From: Limnoperna fortunei
Taxonomy: Eukaryota; Mollusca; Bivalvia; Mytilida; Modiolidae
Assembly: GCA_944474755.1 (NCBI GenBank)
Contig: OX104117.1
Span: forward strand, 76,112,926-76,176,925
DNA length: 64,000 nucleotides
Reading direction: 5' to 3'
Part shown: piece by piece, positions 58,891 through 64,000 of the stretch
Position numbering within the stretch: position 1 is the stretch's first letter
Layout of the letters: every line of letters starts with the position of its first letter
Notes under the pieces: model-generated
Told to the model about the DNA's origin: nothing
What the model saw: the letters and a program-made list of their open reading frames with translations, nothing else
Databases searched by the model: none
Made by a program: the position numbers and the translations under genes

Positions 58891-59729
58891 ACCTTCATCG
58901 AGATTACCGACCTTAAGCAGCGAGAGGCGCTCGCTAGGGAATTTCAAGATCTCAAGCGAAGTATTCAGACTAGCAATATGCAGCATCGCCTCGACAATAT
59001 TGGTCTCGACCACGATCTCGCCAGAATGTTCAAACCGGTGGTAGAAGCTCAAAAGGAAGCCGCTTCGCAGATCACTAAAACGATACAGAAGCCACCTGTG
59101 CCTTCGGTGCCTGCTCTGCCTCCCCCTACTGAATTAACTCATCCATTACCCATCGAGCCATCTCATGATACCCGTCTAGGCCCTCGGGCGACTCAGTATC
59201 TGCAGCACAGCATGACTCCTGTAGACGACCATACCTTTGGTTTGAGAGTGGAGGACGATATCATCATAATCGGAAGTCAACCCGTCACCTTCGATGGGGA
59301 TGACATCTTCGTCGATGGCGTGCGCTACAAGGGAACCCTCGGTCTTTGGGAGCTCATGGTTAAGAAGCGTCCAGAATCGTTCGATCCCGAAGATTTGATG
59401 ACCTATGGAGATATCCTACGAACTTCGGGCGCCATGTACCAAGGAGACTCTGTCCTCTCGCGAACCCCCAAAAATCGAGCCGAAGCTACAAATGGAAGGA
59501 GATCGTTTCACACATCTACCGGCAAGACAAGTATGGTTCCGGGCTCCAATCAGTATTCTTACCGAAAGACCTCGATTCGTTGATAGATCGCCTCGAACTT
59601 TGCGCCTCCGCCTATAGAGCTGGAAATAATGGGGTACGAAATGAGATTGTAGCCACACTCGACGCCATGAGAAAATTTGGACATATCAACGACGAGGAGT
59701 ACAGACAACTGCATCGTAGTATCCTATAA
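58888..59729 (+). pseudogene. Conserved Maverick structural-region protein, frameshifted
   Basis: The product has an N-terminal coiled coil (residues 5-30), a Pro-rich linker (about 70-100) and a C-terminal folded domain beginning GLRVEDDIIIIG, IFVDGVRYKGTLGLWELM. This domain recurs in cnidarian and mollusc Maverick-like loci; I believe it is the DUF8207 family, from memory. The frame breaks at the C5/A5 run near 59,467. The rest of the domain (SYKWKEIV, AGNNGVRNEIV) continues in another frame to TAA at 59,727-59,729. It is preceded by an exact TATAAATAAATG, and lies among capsid genes, so a virion or assembly role is inferred. Confidence 0.75.
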
Positions 59730-59737
59730 ATAAAACT

Positions 59738-60081
59738 ATGTTATTAGTAAAACGTGGTTATCGCCGGCGATACGTCGTCGGCGCGGACGAGGATTCTTTG
59801 ACAAGGTTGCCAACCTGGCCGGCCGCATTTTCTCCTCTTCCACCGCGAAGACGTTGGGAAGTAAGGCTATGAGCATCGCTACCAATGCAGCCCTGAAAGG
59901 CGTTGAAAAGGGAGCCTCCAAAGCCGTGGATCACATCATTGATAAAGCGACCCGCGGGGTCCCCCCACCCCCTGCACCCGCCAATTCCGTGAGGACTTCC
60001 AATCAGCAAGTCAGGTTGAATAATCTGATCTCGGGAAGTGGCATTGCCACAATTCACGATTTCGTCCGTCGCTATAAATAA
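59738..60081 (+). pseudogene. Basic core-like protein, frameshifted (~114 codons)
   Basis: The ATG at 59,738 follows TATAAATAAAAC and begins MLLVKRGYRRRY. After a one-base shift near 59,777 an Arg-rich run and GFFDKVANLAGRIF follow, then an amphipathic helix-rich region (MSIATNAALKGVEKGASKAV) and a Pro-rich linker (PPPPAPAN), ending at TAA 60,079. An Arg-rich head followed by amphipathic helices is the pattern of adenovirus-type core or cement proteins (pVII/pX-like). The assignment rests on composition and position before the major capsid gene. Confidence 0.65.
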
Positions 60082-60084
60082 ATA

Positions 60085-61335
60085 ATGACAGACATCCTCA
60101 CTATCACCGAAGGATTAACCTTCGATGAATCCCTCCAAGACTATCAGGTTCACGAATATGAACCTCAAGCCGGAGCTCAACTGAATAACGCCGGTGCTGA
60201 AATACGCATCAACATTGAGACTCAGGATCTAATCCTTCATCCCGCAGAGAGTTACCTTTTGGTGGAAGGAAGACTCCAAAAGAACGATGGCACTGCGTAT
60301 GCCAATGTGGATCTCGTCTCGCTCGTCCACAACGTTATCATGTATCTGTTTCGAACTATCACTTACAGGCTCTCCGGTCAACAGATCGAACACATCAACG
60401 ACCCTGGCATCGCTTCCACCATGCTAGGAATGCTGACCTACCCGGACGATTTTTCCAAATCTCAGGGTCTCAACCAACTGTGGTTCAAGGATTCCTCAGC
60501 CCTCGCCGAAGCCGAAAACACAGGTTTTGCAGCTCGCCACGGGTACATCATCACCAAGCCTGCGAACAAGGGGACGTTTTCCTTCACCATTCCCCTGAAG
60601 CACATCTTTGGCTTTGCGGACGACTACGATAAGATCGTGTATGGGTTCAAGCATGAGCTGTCGCTCGTGCGCGATTCGGATTCCAATGCCGTTCCTGAGT
60701 AAGATCTCTTGGTTCATTCCTCATGTCAATCCCTCCGATCAGGAGAAACTACGATTGTACAAGACCATCCAGAACAAGGGTAAGATCGATTGCGGTTTCA
60801 GAATGCGACAGTGTGATTCCATAGCCGCCCCCGAAACGTCGCAGTTCAACTGGCGGTTGGCAGCTAAGGGCGGTCGAGAGAAACCCAGATATATCATCGT
60901 GGCCTTTCAAACCGGTAAGAGTAACGACCAAACCCAAAATGCGGCCATGTTCGACCACTGCCGATTGCGAAAAACATAAACGTCACTCTCAACGCTGACC
61001 GCTACCCCGCCGTCGACTTCAATGCAGGTTTCACCCAAAATCGAATAGCAAGAGTCTATAGGAACGCCGGCGAGTTCCGGAAGAGTTACTACGACATGGA
61101 TTGCCTCCTCAGTAACTGTAACATCAACCCCTCTGATTTCATCGACCTGTACCCACTGTTCGTCATCGACGTGAGTCATCAGTCCGAGCGGTTGAAAGAG
61201 TCTACGGTCGACATTCAGATCCGCGCCGAATTCGAGCGTAATGTGCCAGTCAATACTCAAGCGTTTGACCTCGTAATCTTAGATAGGATCCTTCAGTTCG
61301 AGTCTGACGGTAAGAAGATGAACGTCGTATTCTAG
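60085..61335 (+). pseudogene. Major capsid protein, double jelly-roll, two frameshifts
   Basis: This is the hexon-like shell protein. The first frame (60,085-60,702, from TATAAATAAATAATG) includes INIETQDLILHPAESYLLV and the loop to GFADDYDKIVYG. The second (about 60,700-60,979) includes WFIPHVNPSDQEKLRLY, ETSQFNWRLAAK and IIVAFQTGK. The third (about 60,975-61,335) includes NADRYPAVDFN, FIDLYPLFVIDVSHQSE and FERNVPVNTQAFDLVILDRI. These blocks match the metazoan proteins annotated from nematode F54H12.2, which are Maverick major capsids. About 415 codons in all. Breaks fall near 60,695 and 60,975. Confidence 0.9.
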
Positions 61336-61344
61336 TCTAAATAA

Positions 61345-62115
61345 ATGGAGCAATCTTTGCTACAGCAAATCGCCGAAAAAACTGCCCCCAAGCAGGGGTT
61401 TTCTTTCATTGTGTCCGACAACCAAAGCCGAATTCTCACCCAATTCAACCCACCCCTGCAACTGCGCGAAGGGAAAAGTTATGAGATGGCTTTTGTTAAT
61501 CTGGAGACGTACTACTCTTTTCCTAATATCAATGCCGGTAACAATTCCTTCCGCTACTCCGAGGATGGTGGTGTCAACTGGTTTCCCATCGCATTGAGTA
61601 CCGGGTCCTATGGCATCGAAGACATCAACAATGAGATTCAGCGACAACTACGTCTCAACAATCACAAGACCAAGATCATTCTCGATGCTAACCGCGCGAC
61701 TCTGAGAGCCACTCTAACCCTCGCAAGAAATTATCAAGTTGACTTCGACGTCGAAAATAGTATCAACACCGTGTTAGGCTTCGATCGCATGGTCTACGCT
61801 TATGATCGAGGCACGAACGGTTACACGGAGGGTGAACACATCGTCAACATCATCAGCATTAACAGCATTCAGGGGAATAACGATATCATCCATGGAAGTT
61901 ACGTGAACGGAACCCAGCAGTCCACCATCTACAGTTTCTTCCCCGACGTGGACCCGGGTATGAAGATTCTTCAGACCCCAAAAAATCTAGTGTACTTGCC
62001 CGTGACCTTGCGAACCATCAGTCGTATGGAAACCTATCTCACCGATCAGACCGGCACTCCCATCGATCTCAGGGGTGAGAATCTCACCATTCGTTTTCAC
62101 CTCCGCGAAGTATAA
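61345..62115 (+). CDS. Minor capsid (penton-like) protein (256 aa)
   Basis: The gene directly follows the major capsid gene, as in all Mavericks, and starts at TCTAAATAAATG. The protein is beta-rich throughout: GFSFIVSDNQSRILTQFNPP, the loop YYSFPNINAGNNSFRYS, INNEIQRQLRLNN, VDFDVENSINTVLGFD, and a C-terminal NLTIRFHLRE. A single jelly-roll vertex protein is the expected product at this position and size. The frame is intact, ending TAA inside the next start motif. Confidence 0.85.
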   Translation: MEQSLLQQIAEKTAPKQGFSFIVSDNQSRILTQFNPPLQLREGKSYEMAFVNLETYYSFPNINAGNNSFRYSEDGGVNWFPIALSTGSYGIEDINNEIQRQLRLNNHKTKIILDANRATLRATLTLARNYQVDFDVENSINTVLGFDRMVYAYDRGTNGYTEGEHIVNIISINSIQGNNDIIHGSYVNGTQQSTIYSFFPDVDPGMKILQTPKNLVYLPVTLRTISRMETYLTDQTGTPIDLRGENLTIRFHLREV

Positions 62116-62119
62116 ATAA

Positions 62120-62698
62120 ATGAGTTATTCCGAATACGGTTTGAACTTGACGAAGGGTCAGGCAGATAAGCTTCAGCGGGCAGCTAAGAAAGGATGTCCT
62201 ATCGCCATTCGATTGTCCCACGCGAACTTGCGAGGCGACCACAAGATGATGCTCACCACGCAGCAGATCCAAAAGATCTCCAAACTCCTGCAGAAGGGCA
62301 CCGGTGGTATGACTCTGAAGATGAGCTCCACCCAGTTGAAGGAGAACATGCGTAAGGTGGGGGGTTTCCTACCCATGCTGGCTGGGCTGGCTGCGAGGGC
62401 TCTTCCCATGATCGCAAAGACCATTTTTCCGGCCCTAGGCGTTGGGGCCTTGAGTGGTTTAGGTAATGCCGCCGTATCCAAAGCCATCGGTTCGGGGTTG
62501 TACTTGAAACGTGGTGGATACGTCTACACCGTGCAACCCAGCGGGGGTGGTCTCTACTTGAAACCTTCAGCCGCTCGAATCGTCCAGAGTGATGGGCTCT
62601 ACTTGAAGCAGGGTCGGCAGTTCCGTGATGGCTCCGGCCTGATCTTAGGACCTGATAGTCCATTTAAGAATATTCCCTTGCTCGGCATGCTCTTATAA
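62120..62698 (+). CDS. pVI/pX-like membrane-active core protein (192 aa)
   Basis: The N-terminal half is basic and helical (LTKGQADKLQRAAKKGCP, ILPL-type TTQQIQKISKLLQKG). Residues about 77-118 form a hydrophobic Gly/Ala-rich segment (LPMLAGLAARALPMIAKTIF, GVGALSGLGNAAVSKAIGSG). Three GLYLK motifs follow (GLYLKRGG, GLYLKPSA, GLYLKQGR). In adenoviruses pVI and pX lie beneath the shell and the former disrupts endosomal membranes. The layout and position support an equivalent here. The frame is intact; the start is at an exact TATAAATAAATG. Confidence 0.75.
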   Translation: MSYSEYGLNLTKGQADKLQRAAKKGCPIAIRLSHANLRGDHKMMLTTQQIQKISKLLQKGTGGMTLKMSSTQLKENMRKVGGFLPMLAGLAARALPMIAKTIFPALGVGALSGLGNAAVSKAIGSGLYLKRGGYVYTVQPSGGGLYLKPSAARIVQSDGLYLKQGRQFRDGSGLILGPDSPFKNIPLLGMLL

Positions 62699-62702
62699 AT
62701 AA

Positions 62703-63095
62703 ATGGATGAAGTAGATGCCAGTCGTATCGCATGCATGGAAGAAGAACTCACCTCAGAAATCCACAGGTATGAGCATGCCTTGAAGATTTACAACCGTAT
62801 GGATAAGGTTATCTCCATTGCTCAGGGTGGGTGTTCCGTGGGCAGTTTACTGCTGACTAGTGGTACCATAGGGTCTGCCCTGACTGGCGTGGGTATTGCA
62901 GCATCCATCCCCCTTGGAACCCTAGCCTGCCTATGTGCTACCGGTACCTTAGTCCTCTCCTTGATCTCACACCGAGTCGCCAAGAAGAAAAAGAAGCATC
63001 GAGACACCGTACGATTAGCCCAATCCTACAAGTCCCAGCTAGCCGGGGGAGGGGGGCGTTGCTCCTACAATCTGTCTGAAGAGCTACTACGATGA
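62703..63095 (+). CDS. Small membrane protein with two hydrophobic helices (130 aa)
   Basis: An N-terminal amphipathic helix (EEELTSEIHRYEHALKIY) precedes two hydrophobic Gly/Leu-rich segments (residues about 42-66 and 68-89), then a very basic KKKKKHRD stretch. This looks like a hairpin membrane protein with both ends on one side. It starts at TATAAATAAATG four bases after the pVI-like stop. I do not recognise a family; a virion-membrane or membrane-permeation role is possible. Confidence 0.7.
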   Translation: MDEVDASRIACMEEELTSEIHRYEHALKIYNRMDKVISIAQGGCSVGSLLLTSGTIGSALTGVGIAASIPLGTLACLCATGTLVLSLISHRVAKKKKKHRDTVRLAQSYKSQLAGGGGRCSYNLSEELLR

Positions 63096-63211
63096 AAAGG
63101 ATCAGCTGCGTCAACCTTCTACCCCATTTAGAGACGAATTGAATGCGCATGCATCGTAGGTTGCTCTTCCTTTCACACCTCGCTCCCGTTCATTCAGAAT
63201 CCTTTCAGTCA

Positions 63212-63244
63212 AAATTTCCCGATCAGTTTTGGATCGAGAAATTT
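63212..63244. terminator. Hairpin between convergent genes
   Basis: AAATTTCCCGATC and GATCGAGAAATTT pair over 13 positions with one mismatch around AGTTTTG. It lies in the gap between the membrane-protein gene (+) and the early-type gene (-), and T-runs lie just after it. It may be a bidirectional 3' end signal. Confidence 0.5.
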
Positions 63245-63283
63245 GGCGCTCCTACCTTCCGAGAGAATTTTTTTTTGCACCCC

Positions 63284-63756
63284 TCATTTCCTCACCAGAT
63301 CGTATGAGGAGTAATATTGTTTGCTCAGCTTGTATCCCGTGCTCCGAATGAACATTCCTTTCAAGTCATGCTCATTGTCATTGTTGAGCTCGGGGGTGCC
63401 CATACTTTGTATGTCTTTCCTTTTACGTTTTTCAGGGTGAGGATATATAATCTTTCTCCATCGTCCCACCATTTGTCCACCTCCATTATCCTAAAGATCA
63501 CCCAGGGAGGTAGGTCCTCCCATCTTCCGGCTTCCCTGATTAGCTTCGTCATCACTATTACATCAAAAGCGTATGCGCTTATGAAGTCACCTTCACAGAA
63601 GAAGTCCTCTTCCTCTACCCCATCTTCCTCATCTTCACTGGAGAAGTAACCTTCCTCTTCGGCGGGGGTATGATCAACCTCTTCGGCGGGGGTATGATCA
63701 GTCTATTCTGCGGGGTGGGGGAGTCTGTCGTGTCCGATGATTATTTCAGTGTTCAT
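63284..63756 (-). pseudogene. Early-type protein of unknown function, paralogue of the 49,550 gene; broken
   Basis: Read on the - strand from ATG at 63,756 (MNTEIIIGHD). An in-frame TAG lies at about codon 18, after which an acidic stretch partly made of a 24-bp duplication (GATCATACCCCCGCCGAAGA-type, 63,652-63,700) follows. The folded part (WEDLPPWVIFRIMEVDKWW, LYILTLKN, KVWAPPS) is then broken by a frameshift near 63,380, after which LKGMFIRSTGYKLSKQYY ends at 63,284. The same pattern of blocks is seen in the intact 153-aa protein at 49,550, and the leader before both ATGs is nearly identical. Confidence 0.7.
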
Positions 63757-63810
63757 TGTATCTACCCTTATCTTTCATTGTTTCTAGAATGTTATTTCCG
63801 AATTCACCGA
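63757..63810 (-). promoter_or_regulatory. Early-type leader, copy 4 (- strand)
   Basis: Read on the - strand: AATTCGGAAATAAC, then GAAAGATAAGGGTAGATACA directly before ATG. This is nearly identical to the leader before 49,550 and similar to that before 50,235. Confidence 0.85.
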
Positions 63811-64000
63811 CAATCTCAGACACAGGTGGCAGGATGATTCTTCACCAGATCCCAGAATTTATGGATGAAGAGGGCCGCAGATCTTTAATGGGTGGGGGCA
63901 GAACCGACGAATGACGTCGGCATCCAAGATTATACGGCGCAGGTGGCGGTTGGCAGGATGATTCTTCACCAGATCCCAGAATTTATGGATGAAGAGGGCC
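63811..64000 (-). pseudogene. 3' end of another - strand gene, tandemly duplicated, running off the window
   Basis: On the - strand an open frame enters at 64,000 with ALFIHKFWDLVKNHPA, continues RHLRRIILDADVIRRF and stops at about 63,860. The first 50 bases recur 124 bases downstream (63,827-63,876), where the other copy ends in a stop shortly before the leader. The offset is not divisible by three, so the duplication changed the C-terminus. The gene's identity cannot be told from this piece. Confidence 0.5.

Larger units (their letters stand above)
48360..64000. mobile_element. Endogenous Maverick/Polinton (adintovirus-like) element, right end off window
   Basis: Fifteen genes, most of them packed closely, include the hallmark set: protein-primed PolB, retroviral-type integrase with chromodomain, adenovirus-type protease, FtsK/HerA packaging ATPase, double jelly-roll major capsid and single jelly-roll minor capsid proteins. 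PLA2 and pVI/pX-like proteins are typical of the adintovirus branch. GC content and codon use differ from the host flank. At least seven genes carry stops or frameshifts. Terminal inverted repeats were not located; the right end is beyond 64,000. Confidence 0.95.

Noticed and set aside
62253..62663. 136-codon antisense frame over the pVI-like gene
   Set aside because: Composition is Arg/Ser/Pro-rich as expected for a shadow; no start motif.

Overview
The window looks like metazoan nuclear DNA, most probably from a marine bivalve. The base composition is AT-rich, a spliced PRPF31 gene has 13 coding exons, and the non-coding DNA is crowded with repeat types typical of molluscs: tRNA-derived SINEs, MITEs with terminal inverted repeats, composite tandem-repeat elements, a Helentron and LINE pieces. 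The species assignment is an inference from these repeats.

Layout. 1-23,400: a complete PRPF31 gene (U4/U6.U5 tri-snRNP splicing factor) on the + strand, about 21.5 kb from start to stop codon. Its introns hold at least six separate repeat insertions. One is a 7.8 kb element with ~1 kb inverted terminal repeats in intron 7. Two tandem arrays have grown out of 5' splice sites. 23,400-29,190: composite tandem-repeat elements plus a decayed SGNH-hydrolase-like fragment. 29,200-33,140: a broken Helentron (HUH Rep, Pif1-type helicase, endonuclease). 33,150-48,350: AT-rich intergenic DNA with MITEs, SINEs, a 4.9 kb block of hairpin-bounded repeats, and a LINE fragment whose coding region contains a 32-bp minisatellite. 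48,400-64,000 (runs off the window): an endogenous Maverick/Polinton (adintovirus-like) element with clearly higher GC.

The viral element encodes two early-type unknown proteins, a protein-primed family B DNA polymerase, an adenovirus-type cysteine protease, a fibre-like coiled-coil protein, an integrase with chromodomain and a zinc-ribbon/phospholipase A2 protein (both on the - strand), an FtsK/HerA-type packaging ATPase, a Cys-rich protein, a conserved structural-region protein, a basic core-like protein, a double jelly-roll major capsid protein, a minor capsid protein, a pVI/pX-like membrane-active protein, a two-helix membrane protein and a second early-type gene on the - strand. Together these would replicate (PolB), integrate (integrase), assemble and mature a virion (capsid proteins, protease, ATPase) and help it cross membranes (PLA2, pVI-like). 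Seven or eight frames are open. The polymerase, protease, integrase/PLA2 junction, capsid and several other genes carry stops or frameshifts, so this copy is decayed or the assembly contains indel errors.

The most unusual signals are: (1) a complete second polymerase-like palm domain, resembling the family A-related TV-Pol group, inserted in the exonuclease domain of the PolB gene between the Exo II and Exo III motifs; (2) a compact TATAAATAAATG motif that joins stop codon, AATAAA and next start codon at nearly every structural-gene junction, including a 16-bp divergent promoter; (3) a separate leader sequence shared by the early-type genes at both ends; and (4) minisatellites derived from splice donors in two PRPF31 introns.
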